From the NCBI GenBank assembly GCA_963678485.1, contig OY782882.1:4650001-4714000 (forward strand): a stretch of DNA of 64,000 nt, written 5' to 3'. A program made the position numbers and the translations under genes. Within the stretch, counting starts at the first letter, position 1; the number at the start of each line of letters is the position of its first letter. This stretch comes from CALGYY01 sp963678485. GTDB lineage: Bacteria; Bacteroidota; Bacteroidia; Bacteroidales; CAIWKO01. Positions 24,917-35,900 of the stretch are shown piece by piece. Under the pieces are notes generated by a model that saw nothing but the letters and a program-made list of their open reading frames with translations, ran no database searches and was not told the origin of the DNA.

Positions 24917-24922
24917 CCTCCT
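24917..24922 (-). promoter_or_regulatory. Shine-Dalgarno AGGAGG before argF
   Basis: A perfect AGGAGG four bases before the ATG at 24912. I saw no comparable match before the other genes in the window, in line with the low use of Shine-Dalgarno sites in Bacteroidota. Confidence 0.7.
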
Positions 24923-24962
24923 GTTAATTGTGGTTTATTTTATATATTTACCTATTATAAAT

Positions 24963-25838
24963 TTAATGTACATCAACAAATCGGATGTTGAATTTCTTCT
25001 TTAGATAGCCTGATTTCAATTCGTCTCTCTCATTACTCAGATCAAGGTAAACATCACCTTGTTTACATAGCACCGGCTTAAACAGCGCGTAATCCGAAGG
25101 ATATTGCAATCGAATTACCCTGTTAAATGCGGCCTTTGCAGTTTCTGTATTATTCCCTACCTGCTCCTGATTAAACACATTCGAAATAATAATATATGAT
25201 TTACCTTTAACTGTTGCAGATGCATAACAGTAGTAGTAATTTTTATCAATTGCAGCGCGAGGTATTACAACATGCTTTGCCGGAAAGATTTTATTCAGTC
25301 CTGGAATATTAACCACACCGGAATATTGCAATACACAAAGCACGGCAACAATCGCAACTAATCCTATCGCTCCAAATATCAAATAGCGACCAGTCTTACC
25401 TTTAGGTGATGCAGTGATTATCGCTGGTTCCTGTGGTACATTCAATGGCGGTGGAATATCAGCTGGAACGCTATCAACAACAGGAGTCGTTGGATGGATA
25501 TTCACTTCTCCTTTTTCCTTTGGCACTTCTGCAACAGGAATTTTATTCTCCTCTACTCCTTTGCCAATGTGCTTTTCCACTACCTTGTGATGATCTTCGA
25601 GTCCTGCAGTACCTTCGAGTCGAAAGCCGCAAAACGAGCAGATGATTTCGCCGGTCAAAATTTTAGTATTGCAGGCCGGACAAAATACGTCCGGAATACT
25701 TTGATCAGCATTTAGTGGAGTTGTAAGCTTCTCTTCTGGTTCATGAAGTCGGTATGCACAGAAGGGACAGATGTTTTCATCACCCTGCAACTTATGACCG
25801 CAGGAAGGGCAAAAATTATAGTCGTGGACTTTTTCCAT
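24963..25838 (-). CDS. Zinc-ribbon protein with one transmembrane helix
   Basis: The protein has 291 residues. Two N-terminal double zinc ribbons are visible (C-P-S-C...C-P-F-C at ~10-30 and C-P-A-C...C-S-F-C at ~50-75). A proline-rich linker (75-155) leads to one transmembrane helix at ~155-178 (YLIFGAIGLVAIVAVLCVLQ), and the C-terminal ~110 residues form an extracytoplasmic domain (YYYCYASATVKGKSYIIISNVF). The topology would put the ribbons in the cytosol and the C-terminal domain outside. Family not recognised beyond the zinc-ribbon part. The ATG at 25838 is chosen because a TTG at 25853 would overlap the previous stop; it starts two bases after the stop of the upstream membrane gene, so the two are coupled. 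Confidence 0.7.
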   Translation of the reverse strand: MEKVHDYNFCPSCGHKLQGDENICPFCAYRLHEPEEKLTTPLNADQSIPDVFCPACNTKILTGEIICSFCGFRLEGTAGLEDHHKVVEKHIGKGVEENKIPVAEVPKEKGEVNIHPTTPVVDSVPADIPPPLNVPQEPAIITASPKGKTGRYLIFGAIGLVAIVAVLCVLQYSGVVNIPGLNKIFPAKHVVIPRAAIDKNYYYCYASATVKGKSYIIISNVFNQEQVGNNTETAKAAFNRVIRLQYPSDYALFKPVLCKQGDVYLDLSNERDELKSGYLKKKFNIRFVDVH

Positions 25839-25840
25839 AA

Positions 25841-26245
25841 TTACTTTCTGCAAGGACTAGTGCACTCCTTGCTTTTTCTATTACACAATAATAACACAAG
25901 TCCCGTAACAAAAGCGACCACTGCGGCAGACAATGAAATCCAAACAGGATCGGCCGTTTGGCTAATTCCAAGGCTGGCAATAAACAAGACGCAGATAATC
26001 CAGGCAGCAGCGCCCATGCATAAAAACAGCAATGAGGCAGTACGCGTTGATGCTGGCCGATACCATGCTGCACAAGCAACTGCAGCCAATAAAAGAAACA
26101 CCAGCCAACCTTCAAAAAAATGCAAGCCAAGAGGTACGGGAGTCCGATGAAAGCTATTGTCAAGCCAGCTCCAGCGCGAACAGGTAGCAACGACACCCAG
26201 CACACTTAAACCACCTACAATATGGCGCATCCAGTGAAATTTCAT
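25841..26245 (-). CDS. Small four-helix membrane protein
   Basis: A 134-residue hydrophobic protein with about four transmembrane helices (HIVGGLSVLGVVATCS, GWLVFLLLAAVACAAW, LLFLCMGAAAWIICVLFIA, ISLSAAVVAFVTGLVLLLC) and a basic Cys-containing tail. No family recognised. The frame is preferred over an overlapping one (25816-26205) because it is tightly spaced with both neighbours and has regular helix and loop boundaries. It sits between two zinc-ribbon membrane proteins, so the three may form one membrane assembly. Confidence 0.6.
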   Translation of the reverse strand: MKFHWMRHIVGGLSVLGVVATCSRWSWLDNSFHRTPVPLGLHFFEGWLVFLLLAAVACAAWYRPASTRTASLLFLCMGAAAWIICVLFIASLGISQTADPVWISLSAAVVAFVTGLVLLLCNRKSKECTSPCRK

Positions 26246-26308
26246 CAGGAAATCAGGCTATAAAAACATTGAAACTGCACAAAATTACTGGCCATAGCGA
26301 ATTGTTGC

Positions 26309-27115
26309 TTAGTAGGGCAGATAATTTATTCCTAAACTAATAACTGGTCCTTCCACAAACTGAAGTGTCCAATACAGCACATAATAAACTCCATAAAGGA
26401 TACCTGCCATAGTAAAGAAAAAACCAATCTGTCGTTCAGCCGGAATCGTCAACACTTTCTTGAAGCCCATCAACAGAATAAGAATTCCATACAGGCCTGC
26501 AAAGTGAACAAGATAATAAATAAAACTGAATGGGATGAGGTACATGGTCCATGCAACCAATACCGGAGTAAAAGAATAGGTAGTCAGCTGCATTACTTTA
26601 CCAAAATTCTTTTCAGTTTTGAATCCCGGACATAGAGAATTTATAATAAGTGCTGAAATGATAGGTGTAGCAATCAGAATAGCAAGTTTCAGCACACTAA
26701 AGATCATAACCTTTGCAAAATAGGTACTAAATAAAAGATCAAGGCTTACGTATGGATAGCGGAAAATATTGATTAACGATCCGACAAAAATGCAAACGAA
26801 TGCCAATAATCCGATAATCAGTAAATACCCAAAAATCAGCATTGGCACCTTTGGTTTTTCCTGTGCAATTTTCGACCATTCTTTTCCCGGGCTAAAAAGG
26901 ATACCAATAATACGTTTCAACAGGTTACCACTTTTTACATCAGAAATCACATCATCCGACTTAACATCGGTAAACGATTTCATATCCATTTTTTCCTCAG
27001 GTTTAGGAGCATCTCCAGATGGAGCAGCACCAGGGGTTTCTGAGAATTTGTAACCGCATTTCGGGCAGAACACCGCTCCGGCGGGAACATCTGCACCACA
27101 TTTAGGACAAAACAT
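26309..27115 (-). CDS. Zinc-ribbon plus Yip1-domain membrane protein
   Basis: A 268-residue protein. An N-terminal double zinc ribbon (M-F-C-P-K-C-G...F-C-P-K-C-G-Y, residues 2-23) precedes a linker with a short SPGKEWSKIAQEKP motif that marks bacterial Yip1-domain proteins, then five transmembrane helices to the end (MLIFGYLLIIGLLAFVCIF onward). Yip1 proteins act in membrane traffic in eukaryotes; the bacterial role is unknown. It is followed after 63 bp by the small membrane gene and preceded by carbamate kinase 69 bp upstream, all on the same strand. A TACCTTTG -7 box lies at 27149-27156. Confidence 0.82.
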   Translation of the reverse strand: MFCPKCGADVPAGAVFCPKCGYKFSETPGAAPSGDAPKPEEKMDMKSFTDVKSDDVISDVKSGNLLKRIIGILFSPGKEWSKIAQEKPKVPMLIFGYLLIIGLLAFVCIFVGSLINIFRYPYVSLDLLFSTYFAKVMIFSVLKLAILIATPIISALIINSLCPGFKTEKNFGKVMQLTTYSFTPVLVAWTMYLIPFSFIYYLVHFAGLYGILILLMGFKKVLTIPAERQIGFFFTMAGILYGVYYVLYWTLQFVEGPVISLGINYLPY

Positions 27116-27148
27116 AGTTTTTTTTTTAGGTTAGACTTTGGTAGACAT

Positions 27149-27156
27149 CAAAGGTA
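27149..27156 (-). promoter_or_regulatory. Candidate -7 box (TACCTTTG)
   Basis: Exact TAnnTTTG match between arcC and the Yip1-domain gene, without a -33 box at the right distance. It could give the zinc-ribbon genes and argF their own transcript. Confidence 0.35.
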
Positions 27157-27184
27157 TAAAAAGCACTGCAAAACAGGGGTTCAA

Positions 27185-28129
27185 TTAACCTTTAATAATC
27201 TTAGTTCCACAGTCAGGATTCTGTAATTGGGATGCTTCGGTGATGATGGTTTGGCCACCGCCTTCTTCAGCAAATTTTATTGCTGCTCTTACTTTCGGCG
27301 CCATAGAGCCTTCAGCAAAATGGCCTTCAGCAAGATATTTCCTGGCTTCAGTAGTGGTTATCACATCAAGTTGTTTTTCTTCAGTAGTATGGAAATTAAT
27401 ACAAACTTTGGCAACATCAGTAAGGATATAGAACTCATCAGCATGAATTTGCGTTGCCAGTAAGGCTGATGCAAGATCTTTGTCGATAACTGCATCAATA
27501 CCTTCGAGATAGTTTTCTTTTTTGTAATAAACGGGGATTCCGCCACCACCAACAGCAATTACAATCTGTCCATTGCGGGCAAGGGTTTCGATTGAATTGC
27601 GGTTACCGATAACGAGAGGAACCGGAGACGCAACCACTTTACGCCATCCCCGGCCGCGTGGATCTTCCTTAAACACCGATTGTTGTTCTTTTGCCATGGC
27701 ATCGGCTTCTTCTTTCGGATAGAAGGGACCAACAGGCTTGGTAGGATTTTGAAATGCAGGATCGGCTTTATCAACGAGGACTTGGGTAATAATGGTGATT
27801 ACATCATTGTTAAGACCGTTTGCTTCCAGTGTATTACGTAATTGTTGTTCAATCACATAACCGATAAAGCCTTGAGAATAGGCACCACAGATATCGAGGG
27901 GCATTTCGGGGCTTCCAAACATTTTCGCACCAGCAATGTTTTGCAAAAGTATGTTACCGACCTGAGGGCCGTTACCATGGGTTATCACCAGGTCGTGGCC
28001 TGAACGGATAAGCTGCAAAAGGTTCTCACAGGTGGCGCGAGCGTTAGATTCCTGCTCGTCGATCGTCCCTTTTTGATCTCCTCTAAGAAGCGCATTACCG
28101 CCAAATGCTACAACTGCTAATTTCTTCAT
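27185..28129 (-). CDS. arcC: Carbamate kinase
   Basis: A 314-residue enzyme of the amino-acid kinase fold that makes ATP from carbamoyl phosphate and ADP, releasing carbamate (ammonia and CO2). Marks are FGGNALLRG (9-17), ITHGNGPQVGN (49-59), GNRNSIET and AVGGGGIPVYY, and the TEASQLQ near the end. I use the ATG at 28129; the ATG at 28165 would put 12 odd residues before the family-typical MKKLAVVAFGG and lies upstream of the -7 box, so it would not be on the transcript. It heads a five-gene same-strand run ending in argF; together the two would turn citrulline into ornithine and ATP. Confidence 0.95.
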   Translation of the reverse strand: MKKLAVVAFGGNALLRGDQKGTIDEQESNARATCENLLQLIRSGHDLVITHGNGPQVGNILLQNIAGAKMFGSPEMPLDICGAYSQGFIGYVIEQQLRNTLEANGLNNDVITIITQVLVDKADPAFQNPTKPVGPFYPKEEADAMAKEQQSVFKEDPRGRGWRKVVASPVPLVIGNRNSIETLARNGQIVIAVGGGGIPVYYKKENYLEGIDAVIDKDLASALLATQIHADEFYILTDVAKVCINFHTTEEKQLDVITTTEARKYLAEGHFAEGSMAPKVRAAIKFAEEGGGQTIITEASQLQNPDCGTKIIKG

Positions 28130-28152
28130 AAAATATAATTTGTAATTTTTAG

Positions 28153-28183
28153 CAAAACTAAGCATTCCGGAGGAATTAGCAAA
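28153..28183 (-). promoter_or_regulatory. Bacteroidota-type promoter for arcC
   Basis: On the minus strand TTTG (28183-28180), 19 bp, TAGTTTTG (28160-28153): full -33/-7 match with ideal spacing, 23 bp before the ATG at 28129. It separates arcC from the upstream usp gene. Confidence 0.75.
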
Positions 28184-28280
28184 CCATCCAAAAAAAATCC
28201 GGAATTCACACTACAGAATTATCCCAGTGCAACAGAATTACACTGTTGAATATCAGGGCATTCCTTTATAAGTATCAGGA

Positions 28281-29117
28281 TCAATTGAAGCCGCCGGCAA
28301 CGCCCAAATCGCGCAAATTAACGCACAATACAGGGATTCTTGAATCATTAAATATCAATCGTTTATCAAGTGTAGTCACCGTAGAAAAGAATTTCTTGGG
28401 CTGATACATTATAACAAACACATCGCATTTCTGATCGATACCGAATTGCAGAGCTTCTTCGGGAAAGTCTTTAATTCCGCCAGTAGCAATCTTTGTAGAG
28501 TGAGCAATCCCACGTTTATGGAAGAATTCTTCCACCTGTTCGATGATGCGTTGATGTTTGTATACCTTCTCTTTATCTATTTGATTAATCGAGATAATGC
28601 TAACCTGAGCCTGAGTAGCCTTTGCAAGGCGTGAGGCCCATCCCACTTTCTGCCGGCTGGCATAAAACTCATCCAACGGAAACATGATGTGTTTATAATC
28701 GAGCATTTCTGATTTCTGCTGAACAACCATAACGGGGACCGGCGATTTACTCACCACCTTTAATATAGGACTAATTTTCAGCAATGGCTCATCAATACCA
28801 ATAACCATCAGAGAAACTGCAAGATCTTCGGCTATTTTGCGTATGGTTTTAATTGAACCTTTTTTGTAAAAATAATCACAATCAACTGCACTACTTTGTT
28901 TAACACCATCTGAAATTTCCTTTAATTTACTTTCGAGATCAGTCTTTTTCATATTACTTAATCGCAAGTATTTTCTAGTACTGATATCGTAAATATTTAA
29001 TAAGGTAATTGAAAAACCAAATATTTTGGCTAGTGCAGTAGCGTGTTTTACCGCGCAATTAGACACTTCCGTAAAGTCGAATGGGATAAGAATGACGGGT
29101 TTTTTTTCTTTAATCAT
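28281..29117 (-). CDS. Universal stress protein, two Usp domains
   Basis: A 278-residue cytosolic protein with two tandem Usp folds (residues ~6-142 and ~145-275). The first begins PVILIPFDFTEVSNCAVKHA and ends SPVPVMVVQQ; the second begins YKHIMFPLDEFYASRQ and ends SRIPVLCVN. The G-x2-G-x9-G(S/T) ATP loop is not conserved in either half, so nucleotide binding is doubtful. Usp proteins accumulate on starvation or redox stress. It is upstream of arcC with a 151-bp gap that contains the arcC promoter. Usp genes often sit beside fermentative and anaerobic enzymes, in keeping with carbamate kinase here (inference). Confidence 0.9.
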   Translation of the reverse strand: MIKEKKPVILIPFDFTEVSNCAVKHATALAKIFGFSITLLNIYDISTRKYLRLSNMKKTDLESKLKEISDGVKQSSAVDCDYFYKKGSIKTIRKIAEDLAVSLMVIGIDEPLLKISPILKVVSKSPVPVMVVQQKSEMLDYKHIMFPLDEFYASRQKVGWASRLAKATQAQVSIISINQIDKEKVYKHQRIIEQVEEFFHKRGIAHSTKIATGGIKDFPEEALQFGIDQKCDVFVIMYQPKKFFSTVTTLDKRLIFNDSRIPVLCVNLRDLGVAGGFN

Positions 29118-29911
29118 GGTCAGATTTTTTTATAAAAATACATCAAATGAAACGATTTTCCAAATTATTTTAACTTTTTTTTATGACCGCAATAATTTAA
29201 AATACACCAAAAATACACGATATAAATGACGGTAAATCAAATTAAGGTTGAAATATACATATATATATTCTATGTCGCAAGAAGCTCAATAATTAACAAA
29301 ACATTATCATTTAGGGAGTATAAAGGCGTAGATTGCTCCATTAAAGACTAAATAGTTTGAACATTTCGAGGATTTGTACTGTTTTAGGGGTAAACAGAAG
29401 AAACCATCCTCTTGTTTTGATGATGTCATTAACGTCAAAAAAAACATATTCGTCTGTTAAATTCAAAGATTTGTAGCATTTTCTTATTGACATATATCAT
29501 GAATTTCATATTTGACCTAGGAATATAGGTTAACAATGATCAATAACGATTATAAATAGACTCTTATCATGTTGTCTTACTTTAATTTACACAAAGATAT
29601 ATTTTTTTAATATCTAACTAAAAAAACAGCTAAAAAAACTTGCAATTCGGTGAATTCGGTTGTATATTTAGAGCACAGATGGGATGAAATAAAAATAAAA
29701 ATTACAACACTGCATTTTTACGCAATTCCACCTGAGTCAGGCAACACATTTCGTTCTTTATGCGTCTTCACATTGAAGAATCATACTGGGAGTGCTTTTT
29801 AGCTGTTACTTTTTGCTTGTTGATCATATGAAAATGACGATTAATTGACAAATCAGAAATTGGGGAATGGATGATTTTCGATTAGTTGTTTATTAACTAA
29901 ACTTACCCGCC
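29118..29911. other. 794-bp AT-rich leader region before the giant adhesin gene
   Basis: Between divergent usp and the 12.2-kb adhesin gene. No ORF, tRNA or hairpin terminator seen. It holds the promoter at 29640-29670, so the adhesin mRNA would have a leader of ~230-240 bases. The far-upstream half (29118-29600) is unexplained. Confidence 0.5.
29640..29670 (+). promoter_or_regulatory. Probable promoter of the giant adhesin gene
   Basis: TTG at 29640-29642, 20 bp, TATATTTA at 29663-29670; one base from the TAnnTTTG consensus with correct spacing. The predicted start is ~235 bases before the ATG. Confidence 0.5.
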
Positions 29912-32900
29912 ATGATTAAAGGAGATACACTTGTAAAAGTTGATGCAGGGGTCGCGTCCTTTTACGCCGGAAGAATCCAGCGCGGATTCTATGGTATCAC
30001 CTCAACAGCGAGATTGTTGAAAATCCTTTTCGCTTTATTGTTTCTTATAATCTTGCCTGCTTTACATCCAATGGAGGTAAAGGCACAATCGGGCCTTTGT
30101 GACCCAACTGTGCCCTTTTTCAATGTAAATCTAACCGGGCAGCCTGCGGGAACATACATCTCTCCCACCGTTGTGCGACTGGATCATTGCTGCGGGGTAT
30201 CTAATCCTGACCGTTGTATAGAATTCAGAATCACACTTGATCCTGGCACTATTGCACTTAATTTCTACATTGCGTCCGGAGCTATTCCTTCCGGATCAAT
30301 GTTTTATCAAATCAACTGCGGCCCCCCAGTAGCAGTTGGTACTCCAGTTTGCGTTACAGGCCCCGGACCCCATACCCTTACTTTCTGCAAACCCGGTAAT
30401 AACCCTAATACATATGGTATAGTTGGCATTCCTGCGCCAGCCTTGCTTGGTGACAATATCGCCTCACAAATTTGCCCTGCAACCATTACAGCTGTTGGAT
30501 ACGACCCAGGAACCGTTGTATGGCATGATATCACATCTCCAACCGGAATTTATGATGCTTACCTAAGTGCGACCTCGGGAACTGATGTTGTAACAGTAAC
30601 ACCTCAACCTGGATTTCCTCCCTATGCTGACTATCAGGTTTGTGGTGATGTACTTGCCCCAGGATGCTTTTCTAATATCAGCTTTTGTGATACCGTCAGA
30701 GTATATTTCTACCAAAACGTTGCCGCATCAATAAATCCTAACCCTGCTAATTATTGTCAGGCCGCCGGCGGTGTTCTTCTTACCGGATCTTATACAGGTG
30801 GTCTTGGACCGTATACTTTCCAATGGCACGATGGTGCGAATGGAACCGGCCCTATCGTTGGAACAGGAACTACTTACTTCGCTACACACGCAGGTCCATT
30901 TAGTTTTGTAGTTCGCGATTCAACCTTCCCTGACTGCCCGGCATCAACAGCGAATGTTACAGTAACAATGTACCCATCACCCGGGGTAATGCTTGCACCT
31001 GCAGCTCCTATCGCATGCTATGGTACTCCAGTCCCACTTATTGCGAGTGGTGCAAATAATTATTCATGGTCACCATCAACAGGGCTTTCTGCAACAACAG
31101 GAGCCAATGTTACCGCCATGCCTCCAGCAACAACAAATTATACATTAATTGGATGGAATAATGGTCCGATGGCATGTGCCGATACATTATATTTTACTTT
31201 TACCGTATTACCTCCGCCTTTAATTAACGCAGGCCCTGATGACACGATCTGTTTTGGAGGTTCTACGCAATTGCACGGAACAGGAGGTTTGGTATATCAA
31301 TGGTCGCCATCCACGGGACTCAGCAATCCAAACATAGCCAATCCTATTGCGACACCAGCCGTAACAACAAGTTATGTGCTATCTGCCTGGGCACCACAAG
31401 GCAATTTAATTTTCAATGGGGATTTCCACCTTGGAAATGTCGGCTTTTCCACAGCCTATATCCACCAGTTCAACCTCTGGCCTGAAGGGTATTATTATGT
31501 TGGTAATAATCCAAACAGCAATCACTCTAACTGGACCGCATGCGCCGACCATACTCCCACGGCTGATAATATGATGATGATCATAAATGGCGCTCCAGTT
31601 GTCAACCAACAAGTTTGGTGTCAAACAGTGAATGTTACGCCTAATACAACCTATGCCTTCTCTACTTGGGTAACCAGTGTCCACCCGGCCAACCCCGCCC
31701 GCCTCCAGTTTTCAATTAATGGTATACTTATCGGCGCGCCGTTTAATGCATCGGCGACGGTTTGTCAGTGGAATCAATTTTACGCAGTATGGAATTCAGG
31801 CGCTAATACTACAGCTCAAATTTGTATCGTAAATGAAAACATTATCCGTAATGGAAATGACTTCGCACTTGACGATATATCATTCTCCCCCTTATGTGAA
31901 AATTTTGATACAGTAACAATTTATGTATCGAGAATGAATTTGACCATTAGCGGAACCAATCTTTCTTGTTTCAATAGTACTAACGGCACTGCTAGTGTGA
32001 CTCCCACAGGTGGATTCGCACCTTATTCATATGCATGGTCGAACGGAGCAGTGACACAAAACATTAGTGGTTTAGTGGCCGGCAATTATTGTGTAACAGT
32101 TACCGATCGTGCCGCATGTACTGCAACTGCTTGTATTAATGTTACACGTCCTCCCCTGCTCACAGCAACCATTTCCGCTTCAACCAACATCAGCTGTTTT
32201 GGAGGGAATAACGGACAAGCAACTGTTACCGCAGGTGGCGGCACCTTACCTTATACTTATCTGTGGTCGAATGGTGGCAATACAACTAACATTACAGGAC
32301 TTACAGCAGGCACCTACATTGTAACTGTGACGGATCAAAATGGATGTACAGCTACCAACAGTGTAACTCTAACACAACCGAACTTACTTACAGCCTCAAT
32401 TGCATCTAGTACAAACGTTAACTGTTTTGGCGGAAATAACGGACAAGCTATGGCGGCAGGTGCTGGTGGCACCACTCCATATGCATACCATTGGTCGAAT
32501 GGAGTTAATGCAGCAAATATCACTAACCTCACGGCTGGAACATATTCCGTAACAATAACTGACGCGCACAATTGTACAGCGACCAACAGCGTAATCATTA
32601 CACAGCCAACATTATTGACCGCTACTATTAGTTCTAATACCAATGTTAGCTGCTTTGGCGGAAATAATGGTTCTGCATCGGTTACTGCTGGAGGCGGCAC
32701 ACCCAATTACTCATATTTATGGTCAAATGGAGCAGTGACGCCTGCAAATAATAATCTTGTAGCTGGCACATACACTGTGACAATTACCGACAGCCATGGT
32801 TGTACAGCCAGCAACACTATAACTATTACACAGCCCACTGTTCTTACCTCAACTATTTCAGGCAGTGCTAACGTTAGTTGTTTTGGTGGAAGCAATGGTA

Positions 32901-35900
32901 ACGCATCTGTTACAGCAGGTGGGGGCTCGCCAGCCTATACCTATCTTTGGTCGAATGGAGCTGTCACCCCAACAATTCTTAATGTTGTTGCCGGAACATA
33001 TACCGTTACTATCACCGATAGTCATGGTTGCACGAGCTCAACATCTGTAATTATCACACAACCAGCATTGTTAACGGCTGCTATTTCAGCTTCAACAAAT
33101 GTGAGCTGCTTTGGCGGAAATAATGGGACTGCAACGGTAACTCCTTCAGGAGGTACCACACCTTATTCTTATCATTGGTCAAATGGAGGAAATACTAACA
33201 CCATCAACAATCTAACTGCAGGCACTTATACAGTCACGGTAACTGATGGCAGACTTTGTACAGCAACGACATCAATAGTAATAACTCAACCGACAGCTCT
33301 TGCAGTAGCAAATCTCTCGGCCACTAATGTAAATTGCTTCGGTCAGAATTCAGGTTCAGCTTCGGTGACCATAAGTGGTGGAACTACACCTTATCATTAT
33401 ATATGGTCGAATGGTGGCAATACTGCAGCCATTAATAATTTAGTTGCAGGAACATATACTGTTACTGTTACTGATAATCTGGGCTGTACCATTTCAACAT
33501 CTGTTGTAATTACACAGCCAACATTACTGACAGCATCAGTTACTGCATCCACCAACGTAAGTTGTTTCGGCGGAAGTAATGGTACTGCTCATGTAACCCC
33601 TGGTGGTGGTACTCCTTCATACTCATATCTATGGTCAAACGGCGTCGTGACTCAGGACATTTCTGGTCTGGCTGCCGGAACATACACTGTTACAGTTACG
33701 GATTCTCATGGTTGTACTGTATCGACTAATATTGTAATCACCCAACCAACTGTACTCACATCCAGCGTAACTTCAAGTACTAATGTGAGTTGTTTCGGTG
33801 GAAATAATGGAACTGCCACAGTTACACCTTCTGGTGGAACAGCACCTTATAGTTATGTATGGTCATCTGGTGGTAATGCTGCAACAGCAACAGGATTATC
33901 GGAAGGAACTTATGTTGTTACTGTGACTGACAATCTTGGTTGCACCTCCACTTCTTCAGTAGCCATTTCTCAACCCACCTTGCTGACCGCGACCATCTCA
34001 GGCAGTATCAACGTGAGCTGTTTTGGTGGAAATAATGGTTCGGCAACGGTCACAGCAGGTGGCGGAACTGCACCATACGCCTATCTATGGTCAACGGGTG
34101 CAAACACAACAACAATCAACGGATTAACTATTGGAACCTATACAGTCACCATTACAGACCATCTTGCTTGTACAGCAACGGCTAGTATCACTATTACCCA
34201 GCCAACCCTTTTGACTTCCAGTATTATTTCAAGTACAAATGTCAGTTGCTTTGGCGGTAACAATGGAACAGCTGATGCGCTTGCACATGGTGGAACGACG
34301 CCGTATACCTATCTATGGTCTTCTGGCGGAAGCAACGAACTTGAAACAGGTCTTGCGGCTGGAACCTATGTTGTAACTATCACAGATGGATTAGGATGTA
34401 CCTCCACTTCATCTGTAGTCATAACTCAACCGGCACTTCTTGTAGCAACAATTGGAGAAAGCAACAATGTCAGTTGCTTTGGTGGAAACAATGGTTCAGC
34501 AACGGTGACGCCAACCGGAGGCACCTCACCTTATACCTATTTATGGTCTAATGGAGTTGCCTCGCCAACTGCATCAAATTTAGTAGCAGGTACCTATTCA
34601 GTCACAATTACTGACCATCTCGGATGTACTGCCTCAACAAGCATTATCATCACGCAACCAACAGTACTTACCGCAGGCATTGGCAGTTCGGTGAATGTAA
34701 GTTGTTACCTTGGTAATAATGGTTCAGCAACTGTTGTTGCTGGTGGTGGAACACCCGCATATTCATATCTATGGTCATCAGGTGGAAGCAATGCTACAGA
34801 AAACGGTTTGGTTGCCGGCACTTATACGGTCACCGTAACTGATGCTTTAGGTTGTACACAATCAACTTCTGTTATGATTCTGCAACCCACCTTGCTTACC
34901 GCAACAATCAGCGGCAGCACCAATGTTAGCTGCTTTGCTGGAAGCAATGGTTCAGCAACTGTAACGGGTGGTGGTGGAACAACACCTTATACATATCTAT
35001 GGTCATCCGGCGGACATAATGCAACCGAAAATGGCCTTATTGCCGGCACATATACAGTTACTATTACCGACGCACTCGCATGTACTGCTACAGCGTCAAT
35101 TACTATAACTCAACCAACTTTACTGACGTCTTCAATTTCTGCAAGTACCAATGTTAGCTGTTTTGGTGGAAATAATGGAACTGCCACCGTACTTGCTGCA
35201 GGAGGCACCCCTCCTTATGGTTATCATTGGTCATCGGGTGGCAGCGGCACCCTCGAAACTGGCCTGATTGCAGGAAACTATACTGTGACCGTTACTGATA
35301 ATCTTGGATGTACCACCACAAGTACTATTATAATTACTGAACCTCCATTACTTACTGCAACCATTACTGCCAGTACAAATGTGAGCTGTTACAATGGTAA
35401 CAATGGTTCAGCAACTGTCACTGGGAACGGAGGAACATTACCTTATTCTTATCATTGGTCATCCGGTGGAAACAACGCCACTGAAAATGGATTAGTTGAC
35501 GGCAATTACACTGTTACTATTACCGATCATTTAGGTTGTACTGCTACCACAACGGTCACCATTACCGAACCAACACTTCTTACTGCTGGTATTGGAAGTG
35601 CAACCAATGTGAGTTGCTTCACAGGAAATAATGGTTCAGCCACGGTAGTTGCCGGTGGTGGAACTCCAGCTTATTCATATCTATGGTCATCGGGTGGAAA
35701 CAATCCGACAGAAAATGGCCTTATTGCAGGCACCTATACTGTAACAGTAACTGATGCCCTGGGATGTACAGCCACTTCATCGGTAATGATTACTGAACCT
35801 CCATTGTTAACTGCAACAATTTCCTCAACCACCATGGTTAGCTGCTTTAGTGGAAGCAATGGATCTTCCACGGTAACAGGGGCCGGTGGCACCTTGCCAT

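Noticed and set aside
25816..26205. Alternative minus-strand frame of 129 codons starting MCWVSLLPV
   Set aside because: It overlaps the better-spaced 134-residue membrane protein (25841-26245), and its hydrophobic pattern is a frame-shifted echo.
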